Shown: piece after piece, positions 51,955 through 61,147 of the stretch
How the letters are laid out: each line of letters begins with the position of its first letter
Numbering within the stretch: position 1 is the stretch's first letter
Origin: an uncultured Bacteroidales bacterium
Lineage (GTDB): Bacteria > Bacteroidota > Bacteroidia > Bacteroidales > G3-4614
Assembly: GCA_949297125.1 (NCBI GenBank)
Contig: CASFRS010000008.1
Span: forward strand, 1-64,000
Reading direction: 5' to 3'
DNA: 64,000 bases
Made by a program: the position numbers and the translations under genes
Notes under the pieces: model-generated
What the model was told of the DNA's origin: nothing
The model's database searches: none
What the model saw: only the letters and a program-made list of their open reading frames with translations

Positions 51955-53643
51955 ATGGCAGACGATAAAAAAATAATCTTTTCAATGGTGGGTGTAAGCA
52001 AAACCTACCCGCCTCAGAAGCAGGTACTCAAGAATATCTATCTCTCGTTCTTCTACGGGGCGAAGATAGGTATAATCGGTCTTAACGGTTCGGGTAAGTC
52101 TACCTTGCTGAAAATAATAGCCGGAGTAGATACTTCATATCAGGGCGAAGTGGTGTTTTCTCCCGGGTACAGCGTCGGTTACCTTGAACAGGAGCCGCAT
52201 CTCGACGATACAAAAACAGTCAAGGAGATTGTGCAGGAAGGGGTTCAGGAAACAATGGACGTTCTGAAAGAGTATGAAGAGATAAATGAAAAATTCGGCC
52301 TTCCCGAATATTATGAAGATGCCGACAAAATGGACAAGCTTTTGCAGCGCCAGGCCGAGTTGCAGGATATAATAGATTCGACCGATGCATGGAATATCGA
52401 CAACAAACTGGAGCGGGCCATGGATGCTTTGCGTTGTCCCCCGGAAGACCAGCCGGTAGCGACCCTCTCGGGAGGCGAACGGCGCAGGGTGGCATTGTGC
52501 AGGCTGCTGCTCAAGCAACCCGACATACTGTTGCTCGACGAGCCGACAAACCACCTCGATGCCGAATCGATAGACTGGTTGGAACAGCATCTGAACCGTT
52601 ACCCCGGGACAGTCATAGCAATAACCCACGACAGGTATTTCCTTGACCATGTTGCCGGGTGGATACTCGAACTCGACCGCGGCGAGGGGATACCCTGGAA
52701 AGGGAATTATACGTCGTGGCTGGAACAGAAGACTAAGCGTCTCGAACAGGAAGAGAAACAGGCCAGCAAACGGCGCAAAACGCTCGAACGCGAGCTGGAG
52801 TGGATAAACATGACGCCCAAGGCACGTCAGGCAAAAGGCAAGGCCCGTCTGAACTCATACGACAAGCTTCTGAATCAGGACCAGAAAGAGAGGGAAGAGA
52901 AACTGGAGATATATATCCCCAACGGGCCGCGCCTCGGGAACAAGGTGATTGAAGCAGTCGGGGTGGCAAAAGGGTACGGCGACAAACTGCTGTTCGATGA
53001 TCTCAATTTCATGCTTCCCCCCAATGGCATAGTAGGCGTGATAGGGCCTAACGGGGCAGGCAAGACAACATTGTTTCGCCTGATAACCGGGAGCGAGAAG
53101 CCCGACAAGGGAGTGTTCACCGTCGGGGAAACGGTGAAGATTGCATATGTCGACCAGACCCACAAGGATATAGATCCGGAAAAGAGCGTATATCAGATAA
53201 TATCGGGAGGATTGGAGAATATCCGTATGGGCGGGCGCGATATTAACGCCCGCGCCTATCTGTCGCGATTCAATTTCTCCGGGGCCGACCAGGAGAAAAA
53301 GGCTGCAGTGCTGTCGGGAGGGGAACGCAACCGCCTGCATCTGGCAATGGCGCTGAAGGAAGAAGGGAACGTGCTGTTGCTCGACGAACCCACCAACGAT
53401 ATAGACGTAAATACTCTCAGGGCTCTTGAAGAAGGATTGGAAAATTTTGCCGGATGTGCGGTAGTGGTTTCGCACGACCGCTGGTTCCTTGACCGCATAT
53501 GTACGCATATCCTTGCATTCGAGGGTGATTCTCACGTATTTTTCTTTGAAGGGAGTTATTCCGAATACGAAGAAAACAAGAAAATGCGGCTCGGCAATAT
53601 CGAACCCAAGCGTCCGCGTTATCGCAAGCTGATAGCCGATTGA
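51955..53643 (+). CDS. ettA: Energy-dependent translational throttle ABC-F ATPase
   Basis: EttA binds the ribosomal E site and couples translation to ATP level. The 562-residue ABC-F protein has two ATPase domains and no membrane part: Walker A GLNGSGKST with LSGGERRR and LLLDEPTNHLD in the first; GPNGAGKTT with LSGGERNR and LLLDEPTNDID in the second. The basic linker (KRRKTLERELEWINMTPKARQAKGKAR) is of the EttA type. Length matches EttA (about 555). It is monocistronic, ending at a strong terminator. Confidence 0.95.
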   Translation: MADDKKIIFSMVGVSKTYPPQKQVLKNIYLSFFYGAKIGIIGLNGSGKSTLLKIIAGVDTSYQGEVVFSPGYSVGYLEQEPHLDDTKTVKEIVQEGVQETMDVLKEYEEINEKFGLPEYYEDADKMDKLLQRQAELQDIIDSTDAWNIDNKLERAMDALRCPPEDQPVATLSGGERRRVALCRLLLKQPDILLLDEPTNHLDAESIDWLEQHLNRYPGTVIAITHDRYFLDHVAGWILELDRGEGIPWKGNYTSWLEQKTKRLEQEEKQASKRRKTLERELEWINMTPKARQAKGKARLNSYDKLLNQDQKEREEKLEIYIPNGPRLGNKVIEAVGVAKGYGDKLLFDDLNFMLPPNGIVGVIGPNGAGKTTLFRLITGSEKPDKGVFTVGETVKIAYVDQTHKDIDPEKSVYQIISGGLENIRMGGRDINARAYLSRFNFSGADQEKKAAVLSGGERNRLHLAMALKEEGNVLLLDEPTNDIDVNTLRALEEGLENFAGCAVVVSHDRWFLDRICTHILAFEGDSHVFFFEGSYSEYEENKKMRLGNIEPKRPRYRKLIAD

Positions 53644-53668
53644 TGCAGCAGGGAAGGCTTGAAAAACG

Positions 53669-53704
53669 GAGGCGGCAGGAAAATGTTCAGTATCCTGCCG
53701 CCTC
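53669..53704. terminator. Terminator between ettA and queE
   Basis: GAGGCGGCAGGA and TCCTGCCGCCTC form a perfect 12-pair stem with a 12-base loop, between convergent genes; the ettA side ends with a modest T-rich tail. Confidence 0.8.
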
Positions 53705-53737
53705 TGCGTTGTTAGTCTTCTCCCATTTGCCGGGCTG

Positions 53738-54541
53738 TCATTTTTCCCTTTCGTTGCCGAAAAGGGAAATATGCAGTCGCGTGCAATAGACCCACCCCTC
53801 CTTAATGCAGCAATCCGTCATCTCGTCCCTTTTCGCTGTAATCTCTTCGGGCGAGGTCCCTTCGGGCATCAGCATTACTGTAATCCTTTCACGGCAGGCC
53901 GGAGACATGCCCGGTATTTCCGATATGGGGCTTAAATAGTCGCGCTTGATTTCCGGTACGCAACTGCTGTCGGTATACACGAACTTCAATTGGAGCAGTG
54001 CATTCCCCTCCGACAGGATGTTCCGGATGTTGCCCGTAAAAACATTTCTGTCATAGCGGTCTCTCTTGTGCCGCACTACCCATTCTGACGGGACCCCGTC
54101 CTGTTCAGAGGGTTCGGAAGACGAGAGTTTGGGCGATATGCTCCACAATGACACATTCCGCATATGGCCGTACCTGTCGAAATCTATCGGGACAGTGCCG
54201 TTGGTTTCTACCGTTATTACCGGAGCTCCGTTTCCTCTTCCGGCATAAATCTTTTCCGTCTCTTCAATGAACGAGTTTATGCCGGGCAGATATAGCAGCG
54301 GTTCTCCGCCTGTAATGACAATATGTTTTATGTGGCGGTTTTCCCGTATGAAGTTCAAACACTCATCAACCCCGTAGCGTGCGGCTTCGGCCCGGTGCGA
54401 GGTGTATGGCGTGTCGCATTCCGCTCCTTTGAAAACGCATCTCAGGTTGCATCCCGTAAGGCGGACGAATATGGACGGGTATCCCGTATACAGGCCTTCT
54501 CCCTGAATCGACCTGAAAAGTTCTATGACGGGAAAATTCAT
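53738..54541 (-). CDS. queE: 7-carboxy-7-deazaguanine synthase
   Basis: QueE is a radical-SAM enzyme that turns CPH4 into 7-carboxy-7-deazaguanine in queuosine (preQ0) synthesis. The 267-residue protein starts PVIELFRSIQGEGLYTGYPS and has the iron-sulphur Cys cluster LTGCNLRCVFKGAECDTPY, with HIVITGGEPLL and ETNGT. Its start overlaps the queD stop by 4 bases (ATGA), so the two are translationally coupled. queC and later genes are not in the window. Confidence 0.93.
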   Translation of the reverse strand: MNFPVIELFRSIQGEGLYTGYPSIFVRLTGCNLRCVFKGAECDTPYTSHRAEAARYGVDECLNFIRENRHIKHIVITGGEPLLYLPGINSFIEETEKIYAGRGNGAPVITVETNGTVPIDFDRYGHMRNVSLWSISPKLSSSEPSEQDGVPSEWVVRHKRDRYDRNVFTGNIRNILSEGNALLQLKFVYTDSSCVPEIKRDYLSPISEIPGMSPACRERITVMLMPEGTSPEEITAKRDEMTDCCIKEGWVYCTRLHISLFGNEREK

Positions 54542-55134
54542 AATCTTATCTGCTGTTCGGTTTCGGGGTTGGGGACGGCTGTGCCGCCGAGTTTCTTTAC
54601 AAGATTCTCCGGCATACCGGCCGAAAGCTCATCCGAGAAAACAATGCTGCCGAGCAGTTCGGAAAATTCCGCCGGAGTGTACCTCATGGCATCAGCCTTG
54701 TCGCATTCGGCGTAACACGTGTCGGTTTCGTGGTATCTTACGCTTTTCAGACGCACATCGCGCTCTCCGTTGGTGAAAATGGTGAATCGGATTATCTGTT
54801 CCACAAAGCGGAATATGAAAATGCTCAGCATCTCGGCAGAGGGGATGAACGGCAGTTCAATCCACCGGCTGTTGTATCGTTTGTGGAAGGCGGTGAACTC
54901 TTCTCCTTCGGACGAACAAAACAGGTAACAGTGGTCCATGGTGTCGATAAAAGCCTTTATGTCGTTTTTCATCAGGCCGAAGTCCATGACCATACCGGCA
55001 CGGTCCAGGTATTCCGATTCAAAGAACAGTTCTACCTTTGCACTGTGTCCGTGGTGGGAATATTTGCATCTGTCGCTCGAACAGTTCCTTACAATGTGTC
55101 CCGTTTCAACTGAAAAAATTTTCCGTACTATCAT
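54538..55134 (-). CDS. queD: 6-carboxy-tetrahydropterin synthase
   Basis: QueD converts dihydroneopterin triphosphate to CPH4, the substrate of QueE. The 198-residue protein has the zinc His set in SVETGHIV and SHHGHSAKVELF, a catalytic Cys in CSSDRCKYSHH, the MVMDFGLMKNDIKAFIDTMDH segment, and a C-terminal extension longer than in E. coli QueD. I start at 55134 (MIVRKIFSVETGH); a longer in-frame extension crosses the promoter. It is coupled to queE by an ATGA overlap. Confidence 0.9.
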   Translation of the reverse strand: MIVRKIFSVETGHIVRNCSSDRCKYSHHGHSAKVELFFESEYLDRAGMVMDFGLMKNDIKAFIDTMDHCYLFCSSEGEEFTAFHKRYNSRWIELPFIPSAEMLSIFIFRFVEQIIRFTIFTNGERDVRLKSVRYHETDTCYAECDKADAMRYTPAEFSELLGSIVFSDELSAGMPENLVKKLGGTAVPNPETEQQIRL

Positions 55135-55151
55135 ATCCCAAGAAGGCTTGT

Positions 55152-55179
55152 GCCGTATGCCGAATAAGGCATGTACGGC
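55152..55179 (-). other. Leader hairpin of queD-queE mRNA
   Basis: On the minus strand, GCCGTACATGCC and GGCATACGGC pair as a stem of about ten pairs with a two-base bulge, in the leader between the predicted start and the queD ATG. CAAGCC flanks both sides. It does not match a preQ1 riboswitch that I recognise. Confidence 0.5.
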
Positions 55180-55211
55180 TTGTCCCGAACAACCTTTCGC
55201 TGTCCCGGCAG

Positions 55212-55242
55212 CAAAGGTACACCAAACGCAGGCATATGCAAA
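55212..55242 (-). promoter_or_regulatory. Promoter of queD-queE
   Basis: On the minus strand, -33 TTTG (55239-55242) and -7 TACCTTTG (55212-55219) are 19 bp apart, a full consensus match, 78 bases upstream of the queD ATG. Confidence 0.85.
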
Positions 55243-55330
55243 TATATTTTTTGCCATAACACCACGTGTGTTGCCGGATGCAGTTTCTCCGTGCCTGTAC
55301 AGGCCGGTTTGTCGGAACAGTTACGAACTT

Positions 55331-55371
55331 AAAAAAGAAAGAGTCCCGGGTTTCTGTGCCGGGACTCTTTC
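55331..55371 (-). terminator. Terminator of ppdK
   Basis: GAAAGAGTCCCGG and CCGGGACTCTTTC form a perfect 13-pair stem with a 9-base loop. On the minus strand a TTTTTT tract follows, 29 bases after the ppdK stop. Confidence 0.92.
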
Positions 55372-55399
55372 CAATATGTATATCGAACGGATTTTCCTG

Positions 55400-58111
55400 T
55401 TATTCGATAGCTGCCTGTGCGGCTGCAACTCTTGCAATGGGTACGCGGAACGGGCTGCAGCTCACGTAGTTCATGCCTATTGAAGCGCAGAACTTGACAG
55501 ACGACGGCTCGCCTCCGTGTTCGCCGCAGATACCCACCTTGAGGTGCTCTTTCGTGGAACGTCCTTTTTCTGTCCCCATGCGTACGAGTTGTCCGACACC
55601 TTCCTGGTCGAGGATTGCGAACGGATCGTTTTTGAGGATTCCCTTTTCCTGATAAACCTTGAGGAACTTGCCTGCGTCGTCGCGGGAGAACCCGAAGGTC
55701 ATCTGGGTAAGGTCGTTTGTCCCGAACGAGAAGAAGTCTGCAACTTCGGCAATCTTGTCGGCCGTCAGGGCAGCGCGCGGAACTTCAATCATCGTACCTA
55801 TTTTGTAGTCGATGCGTTCGCCGCGTTCTGCAAATACCTTTTCGGCCGTATTGTTGATTACCTCTGCCTGCATCTTGAGCTCGTTCAGCATCCCTACAAG
55901 CGGGACCATTATTTCCGGAGTAACTTTAGCTCCCTGAAGTTTTGCATCGAGTGCGGCTTCTATTATGGCGCGGGCCTGCATCTCCGTAATTTCGGGATAG
56001 GTACATCCGAGACGGCAACCTCTGTGCCCGAGCATCGGGTTGAACTCTGCGAGCGAGTCGCAGGCTATCTTTACGTCTTCAAGCGTAAGCCCCATTTCTG
56101 CCGCAAGTTCCTTCTGCGTAGCAAGCTGGTGGGGTACGAATTCGTGCAGAGGCGGGTCGAGGAGACGTATCGTTACTCCGTAGCCGTCCATTGCCATGAA
56201 TATTTCAAAGAAGTCCTGTCTCTGTATGGGAAGGAGTTTCTTGAGGGCTTCGCGGCGGCCCTCTTCGTTGCCGGCGAGAATCATTTCGCGCATGGCCTTG
56301 ATGCGTTCCCCTTCAAAGAACATGTGTTCCGTACGGCAGAGACCGATACCTTTCGCCCCGAAGCGGCGCGCCGTTTTTGCATCGCGCGGGGTGTCGGCAT
56401 TTGTACGTACATCCATTTGGGTGTATTTTTCGGCAATATCCATAATTGCGCCGAAGTCTCCGCTGAGGTCTGCCTCTACGGTGCTTACCTGCCCGTCGTA
56501 AACCTCCCCGGTGGAACCGTTGAGAGAAATCCAGTCGCCCTCCTTGTAAACTTTTCCGCCCATTTCGATAGTGCGCGCCTTGTAGTCTACGTTTATTTCG
56601 CCTGCTCCCGATACGCAGCACTTGCCCATACCGCGGGCAACGACTGCCGCATGCGATGTCATACCGCCGCGGGCCGTGAGAATACCCTGGGCTACGTTCA
56701 TGCCGCGGAGGTCTTCGGGCGAAGTCTCTATTCTTACAAGAATCACTTTCTTGCGTTTTTCGGCCCATGCCTCTGCATCGTCGGCAAAGAATACTATCTG
56801 TCCGGCAGCAGCACCCGGGGATGCGGGAAGACCTTTTGCCACTACTTTTGCCGATTTAAGAGCCACTTTGTCGAATACGGGGTGCAGAAGCTCGTCCAGT
56901 TTCTGCGGCTCCATACGTTTCAAAACGGTCTTGTCGTCTATCTGTCCGGCACGGTACATGTCCATGGCAATCTTTACCATTGCAGCACCCGTGCGTTTTC
57001 CGTTACGGGTCTGGAGAAGCCACAGTTTGCCGTCCTGTATGGTAAATTCAAGGTCCTGCATGTCCTTGAAGTAGTCTTCCAGTTTCTGCTGGGTCTCGAT
57101 GAGGTCTTTTGCGCATTCGGGCATCGACTCTTCCAGCGACGGGTATTTCGATGCGCGAACCTCTTCGCTGATTCCCTGAAGCGCAGCCCAGCGGCGCGAA
57201 CCTTCAATGGTTATCTGCTGAGGTGTCCTGATACCGGCAACAACGTCCTCGCCCTGCGCATTGATAAGGTATTCGCCGTTGAAGATGTCCTCGCCGGTAG
57301 CGGCATCGCGGGTAAATGCTACGCCGGTAGCCGACGTGTTGCCCATGTTCCCGAATACCATTGCCTGTACGTTTACGGCTGTACCCCATTCTTCGGGTAT
57401 CTGGTTCATACGCCTGTAATATATTGCGCGTTCGTTCATCCAGCTGTCGAACACGGCGCATATTGCACCCCAAAGCTGTTCCCACGGGTCATCGGGGAAT
57501 TCCTTTCCGGTTCTCTCCTTGACGGCAATCTTGAAGAGCTTTACAAGTTCCTTCAAGTCGTTTACGTCGAGTTCGGTATCCAGTTTCACCCCTTTCTGGG
57601 CTTTGACCTTGTCCATTACCTCCTCAAACGGGTCGATATCGGTTTTGCTTTTGGGTTTCATGCCCAGTACCACGTCGCCGTACATCTGGACAAAACGTCT
57701 GTAGGAGTCCCAGGCAAAACGCGGGTTGCCGGTCTTTACGGCAATGCCTTCGGCAACCTTCTCGGTAATACCGAGGTTGAGGACGGTATCCATCATGCCG
57801 GGCATGGATACGCGTGCGCCCGAGCGTACCGAAACGAGCAGGGGGTTCTTGGCGTCGCCGAATTTTGTACCCATTATATTCTCTATATAGGCAATCGACT
57901 TCTCCACGTCCTCCTTTATCATGGCAACAACAGCATCGCGTCCGTCCTGGTTGTAAGCCGTGCAAACTTCAGTCGTGATGGTGAAACCTGGAGGAACGGG
58001 TACGCCTATAAGGTTCATTTCAGCAAGGTTCGCACCTTTCCCTCCGAGTAGATTTTTCATATCGGCGCGACCTTCTGCCTGGCCGTTGCCGAACGTATAA
58101 ACTCTCTTCAT
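55400..58111 (-). CDS. ppdK: Pyruvate, phosphate dikinase
   Basis: PpdK interconverts pyruvate, ATP and Pi with phosphoenolpyruvate, AMP and PPi. The 903-residue protein has the N-terminal ATP-grasp domain (YTFGNGQAEGRADMKNLLGG; SVRSGARVSMPGMMDTVLN), the swivelling phospho-His domain with the catalytic His in GGMTSHAAVVARGMG, and the C-terminal PEP-binding barrel (GLCRTEHMFF; GHRGCRLG; SFGTNDLTQMTFG; CGEHGGEP). All three active-site regions look intact. It is monocistronic, with a strong promoter and terminator, typical of anaerobic glycolysis/gluconeogenesis in this lineage. Confidence 0.97.
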   Translation of the reverse strand: MKRVYTFGNGQAEGRADMKNLLGGKGANLAEMNLIGVPVPPGFTITTEVCTAYNQDGRDAVVAMIKEDVEKSIAYIENIMGTKFGDAKNPLLVSVRSGARVSMPGMMDTVLNLGITEKVAEGIAVKTGNPRFAWDSYRRFVQMYGDVVLGMKPKSKTDIDPFEEVMDKVKAQKGVKLDTELDVNDLKELVKLFKIAVKERTGKEFPDDPWEQLWGAICAVFDSWMNERAIYYRRMNQIPEEWGTAVNVQAMVFGNMGNTSATGVAFTRDAATGEDIFNGEYLINAQGEDVVAGIRTPQQITIEGSRRWAALQGISEEVRASKYPSLEESMPECAKDLIETQQKLEDYFKDMQDLEFTIQDGKLWLLQTRNGKRTGAAMVKIAMDMYRAGQIDDKTVLKRMEPQKLDELLHPVFDKVALKSAKVVAKGLPASPGAAAGQIVFFADDAEAWAEKRKKVILVRIETSPEDLRGMNVAQGILTARGGMTSHAAVVARGMGKCCVSGAGEINVDYKARTIEMGGKVYKEGDWISLNGSTGEVYDGQVSTVEADLSGDFGAIMDIAEKYTQMDVRTNADTPRDAKTARRFGAKGIGLCRTEHMFFEGERIKAMREMILAGNEEGRREALKKLLPIQRQDFFEIFMAMDGYGVTIRLLDPPLHEFVPHQLATQKELAAEMGLTLEDVKIACDSLAEFNPMLGHRGCRLGCTYPEITEMQARAIIEAALDAKLQGAKVTPEIMVPLVGMLNELKMQAEVINNTAEKVFAERGERIDYKIGTMIEVPRAALTADKIAEVADFFSFGTNDLTQMTFGFSRDDAGKFLKVYQEKGILKNDPFAILDQEGVGQLVRMGTEKGRSTKEHLKVGICGEHGGEPSSVKFCASIGMNYVSCSPFRVPIARVAAAQAAIE

Positions 58112-58167
58112 TTTGTTTAAAAAATATAGTTGTTAAATTAAACGAGTATTTTTCGTCCTATATTTTA

Positions 58168-58198
58168 CAAAAGTAATCTTTTAATATCTATTTTGCAA
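58168..58198 (-). promoter_or_regulatory. Promoter of ppdK
   Basis: On the minus strand, -33 TTG (58196-58198) and -7 TACTTTTG (58168-58175) are 19-20 bp apart, about 57 bases upstream of the ppdK ATG, in a very A/T-rich region. Confidence 0.75.
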
Positions 58199-58267
58199 CG
58201 CTATTACTGATATTTTTTAAATCAGTGTTAAAAATATACATATGACACGAATTTCGCCGAATATATG

Positions 58268-58275
58268 TACCTTTG
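58268..58275 (+). promoter_or_regulatory. -7 box for rlmD
   Basis: TACCTTTG is a perfect -7 box, 29 bases before the likely TTG start at 58304. It covers an in-frame ATG at 58265, which therefore cannot be the start. Confidence 0.7.
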
Positions 58276-58303
58276 GTCGATTTTTGACAAAAACAGTTGT
58301 AAA

Positions 58304-59713
58304 TTGGGAAGAAGAAAGAGAGAGTTTCCTGTACTGGAAAACGTGAAAATAACCGGAGTGGCGGCCGAAGGCAAGGCTCTGGCCAGGATAGACGACATGG
58401 TCTTGTTCGTACCGTATGCTGCGCCCGGCGATATCGCCGACGTCAGGATAGTACGCAAAAAACATAATTATGCCGAAGGGGAAATAGTAACCCTGAAAGA
58501 GAAATCCCCGTACCGGGTGGACCCGGTCTGTTCGCATTTCGGCGTATGCGGCGGGTGCAGGTGGCAACACCTGTCGTACGAAATGCAGCTCTCCTGCAAG
58601 CAGCAGCAGGTGGTGGACAACCTGCAAAGGATAGGCAAGGTGGAGTTGCCGCCTGTTTCTCCCATAAAAGGTTCGGCCAGGCAGTATTATTACAGGAACA
58701 AGCTGGAATTTTCGTTCTCAAACAGGTCGTGGCTGACCAGGGCTGAACTGGAAAGCGGGGAGATAATCGCCTCGCGCGATGCCCTCGGTTTCCATATACC
58801 CGGCATGTTCGACAAGATACTTGACATACGCCAATGTTATCTGCAGGACCCGGTTTCCGACGCCATACGGCTTGAAATACGCAAGTTCGCGACCGAGAAC
58901 GGATATGCCTTTTATGACCTGCGCCAGCAAACGGGCGACATGCGCGGGATAATAATCCGTACTTCCACGCTCGGCGAGATAATGCTCATAGTCATATTCT
59001 CCACTCGCGACATGGACAAGATAAAGGCCATGATGGAGCATGTGGCCGATGCTTTCCCGCAGATAACATCGCTGATGTATGTGGTGAATACGAAGTGCAA
59101 CGATACGATAACCGATTTGGATATAAAGGTCTGGAGCGGTCGCGGCCACATATTCGAGAAAATGGAGAACCTGCGTTACAAGATAGGTCCCAAGTCGTTT
59201 TACCAGACCAACTCCGAGCAGGCCTGCACGCTGTACAATACGGTAAAGGAATTCGCCTCCCTCAAGGGCAGCGAACTTGTCTACGACCTTTACACCGGCA
59301 CCGGCACGATAGCCAATTTCCTTGCATCCGATGCACGCAAGGTCATCGGGATAGAGTATGTTCCGGAGGCCATAGAAGATGCGCGCGAGAACTCCGTGAT
59401 AAACGGCATAGACAATACGTTGTTCTATGCGGGCGACATGAAAGACCTGCTTACGCTCGATTTTATAGAAAAGCACGGGCGGCCAGACGTCATTGTAACC
59501 GACCCCCCGAGAGCCGGAATGCATGAAGATGTGATAATGGCGATACTTGCTGCGGCCCCCGAGAAGATTGTTTATGTAAGCTGCAATCCGGCAACGCAGG
59601 CAAGGGATGCAGCGCTGCTGAATTGCAGTTATTCTATAGACCGGGTGCAGCCGGTCGACATGTTCCCCCACACGCAGCACGTGGAGAACGTTTTACGGTT
59701 TGTAAGAAGATAG
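58304..59713 (+). CDS. rlmD: 23S rRNA (uracil-C5)-methyltransferase, RlmD-type
   Basis: The 469-residue enzyme methylates a uracil of 23S rRNA (RlmD/RumA type) with SAM. It has an N-terminal TRAM-like part (LENVKITGVAAEGKALARIDDMV), the iron-sulphur Cys cluster (VCSHFGVCGGCRWQHL), the SAM motif VYDLYTGTGTIANFL, the TDPPRAGMH loop and the catalytic Cys of VYVSCNPATQARD. I start at the TTG at 58304, giving MGRRKREFPVLENVKI, which matches the family start; the longer ATG start overlaps the promoter. The MFS gene follows by 6 bases. Confidence 0.92.
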   Translation: MGRRKREFPVLENVKITGVAAEGKALARIDDMVLFVPYAAPGDIADVRIVRKKHNYAEGEIVTLKEKSPYRVDPVCSHFGVCGGCRWQHLSYEMQLSCKQQQVVDNLQRIGKVELPPVSPIKGSARQYYYRNKLEFSFSNRSWLTRAELESGEIIASRDALGFHIPGMFDKILDIRQCYLQDPVSDAIRLEIRKFATENGYAFYDLRQQTGDMRGIIIRTSTLGEIMLIVIFSTRDMDKIKAMMEHVADAFPQITSLMYVVNTKCNDTITDLDIKVWSGRGHIFEKMENLRYKIGPKSFYQTNSEQACTLYNTVKEFASLKGSELVYDLYTGTGTIANFLASDARKVIGIEYVPEAIEDARENSVINGIDNTLFYAGDMKDLLTLDFIEKHGRPDVIVTDPPRAGMHEDVIMAILAAAPEKIVYVSCNPATQARDAALLNCSYSIDRVQPVDMFPHTQHVENVLRFVRR

Positions 59714-59719
59714 AAACGT

Positions 59720-61090
59720 ATGGCACAACAGAGAAAAATAGGAGAGATAGCGGCGGTAAGGTGGAGTGTGCTGGCCATAGTCTCCTTTACCATGCTGGGA
59801 GGTTACATGATAACCGATATAATGTCTCCCCTCAAACCGGTGCTTGAAAGGGAACTCGGCTGGACAAGCACCGAGTACGGGCTCTTTTCCGGGGCTTACA
59901 GCTGGTTCAACGTGTTTTTCCTGATGATTATATTCGGAGGGATACTGCTCGACAAGGCCGGTATCCGGTTTACCGGGATGGCTTCGTGTCTTGTCATGCT
60001 GGCCGGCGGTGCGCTGAAGTATGCCGCTATCAAGGGCCTTATCCCGGTCGACGGTTACCTGTTCGGGATAAACAGACAGGTGTTGCTGGCGTCAGTGGGT
60101 TTTGCAATATTCGGTGTAGGATGCGAAACCGTAAATATAACAGCCACGAAAATAGCAGTCAAATGGTTCAAGGGCAAGGAACTTGCACTTGCGCTCGGAT
60201 TGCAGGTGGCGGCTGCCCGTTTGGGTACCATGCTGGCTCTTGCCTTCTCGCTGCCCGTAGCGGAACATTTCGGAGTGTCGGGCGATGCGGCCGAGTCCTT
60301 CCCGCTGTTGATGGCCCTGTTTATCCTGTGCATAGGGACAATGGGGTTCTTTTTATACACCTTCTACGACCGGATGATTGACAGTGAAAATGCCGGCGGC
60401 GGTGATGCCGCGTCTGATGTGTTCAAATATTCCGACGTATTCCATTTGTTGCGCAATTCCGGGTTCTGGATAATAACCGCGTTGTGCGTATTCTTTTATA
60501 CGGCCGTTTTCCCGTTCCTGAAATATGCCCCAGACTTGATGATAAACAAGTACGGAGTGGAAGAATCGCTGGCCGGATTTATCCCTGCTCTCCTGCCGGT
60601 CGGGACACTGATTATGACACCCCTGTTCGGTTCTCTGTACGACCGTCGCGGCCACGGAGCGGAGATAATGATAGTTGGGGCGTTGATTCTTACGGCGGTC
60701 CACGTTTTCTTCGCCCTCCCGATACTCAATACATGGTGGTTTGCCATGCTGCTTATGGTCTTGCTCGGCGTTGCGGTATCGCTGCTCCCTTCTGCCATGT
60801 GGCCGTCCGTTCCCAAGATTGTGGCGGAAAAGGACCTCGGAACGGCATACGCCTTTATATTCTGGATTCAGAACTGGGGGCTTATGGGCGGTCCGCTGCT
60901 TATCGGATGGTTGCTGAACAGGTACTGTGTGGCAGGGAAGAGCGGTGATACGGTCCTGTACGATTACACCCTCCCTATGGAGGTATTCGCCGCGACAGGG
61001 GTGGCAGCGCTGCTGCTTGCGTTTGTGTTGCGTTATGCAAATAAAAAGAAACGGTACGGCCTTGAGCAGCCGAATATCAGACGCCGCTAA
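59720..61090 (+). CDS. MFS-family transporter
   Basis: The 456-residue inner-membrane protein has twelve hydrophobic segments and MFS features: a first-loop region GGILLDKAGIRFTG (between helices 2 and 3) and a matching second-half LFGSLYDRRGHG. The N-terminus is basic. Substrate is unknown; the pattern suggests an organic anion or sugar-phosphate type transporter, not a drug pump, but this is weak. It lies 6 bases after rlmD and is probably co-transcribed. Confidence 0.9.
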   Translation: MAQQRKIGEIAAVRWSVLAIVSFTMLGGYMITDIMSPLKPVLERELGWTSTEYGLFSGAYSWFNVFFLMIIFGGILLDKAGIRFTGMASCLVMLAGGALKYAAIKGLIPVDGYLFGINRQVLLASVGFAIFGVGCETVNITATKIAVKWFKGKELALALGLQVAAARLGTMLALAFSLPVAEHFGVSGDAAESFPLLMALFILCIGTMGFFLYTFYDRMIDSENAGGGDAASDVFKYSDVFHLLRNSGFWIITALCVFFYTAVFPFLKYAPDLMINKYGVEESLAGFIPALLPVGTLIMTPLFGSLYDRRGHGAEIMIVGALILTAVHVFFALPILNTWWFAMLLMVLLGVAVSLLPSAMWPSVPKIVAEKDLGTAYAFIFWIQNWGLMGGPLLIGWLLNRYCVAGKSGDTVLYDYTLPMEVFAATGVAALLLAFVLRYANKKKRYGLEQPNIRRR

Positions 61091-61147
61091 AAAACGGCGG
61101 GCGCGGTGAAACCTGCACTGCGGCGTACCGTACCGGAAGAGGCAGGC

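Noticed and set aside
53738..54541. Anaerobic sulfatase-maturing enzyme for the nearby sulfatases
   Set aside because: The radical-SAM protein here is QueE by its N-terminus, Cys spacing and coupling to queD.
55517..58051. Very long open frame (over 840 codons) on the strand opposite ppdK
   Set aside because: It mirrors the codon pattern of ppdK and shows no protein motif. The real gene on the other strand has all PPDK motifs, a promoter and a terminator.
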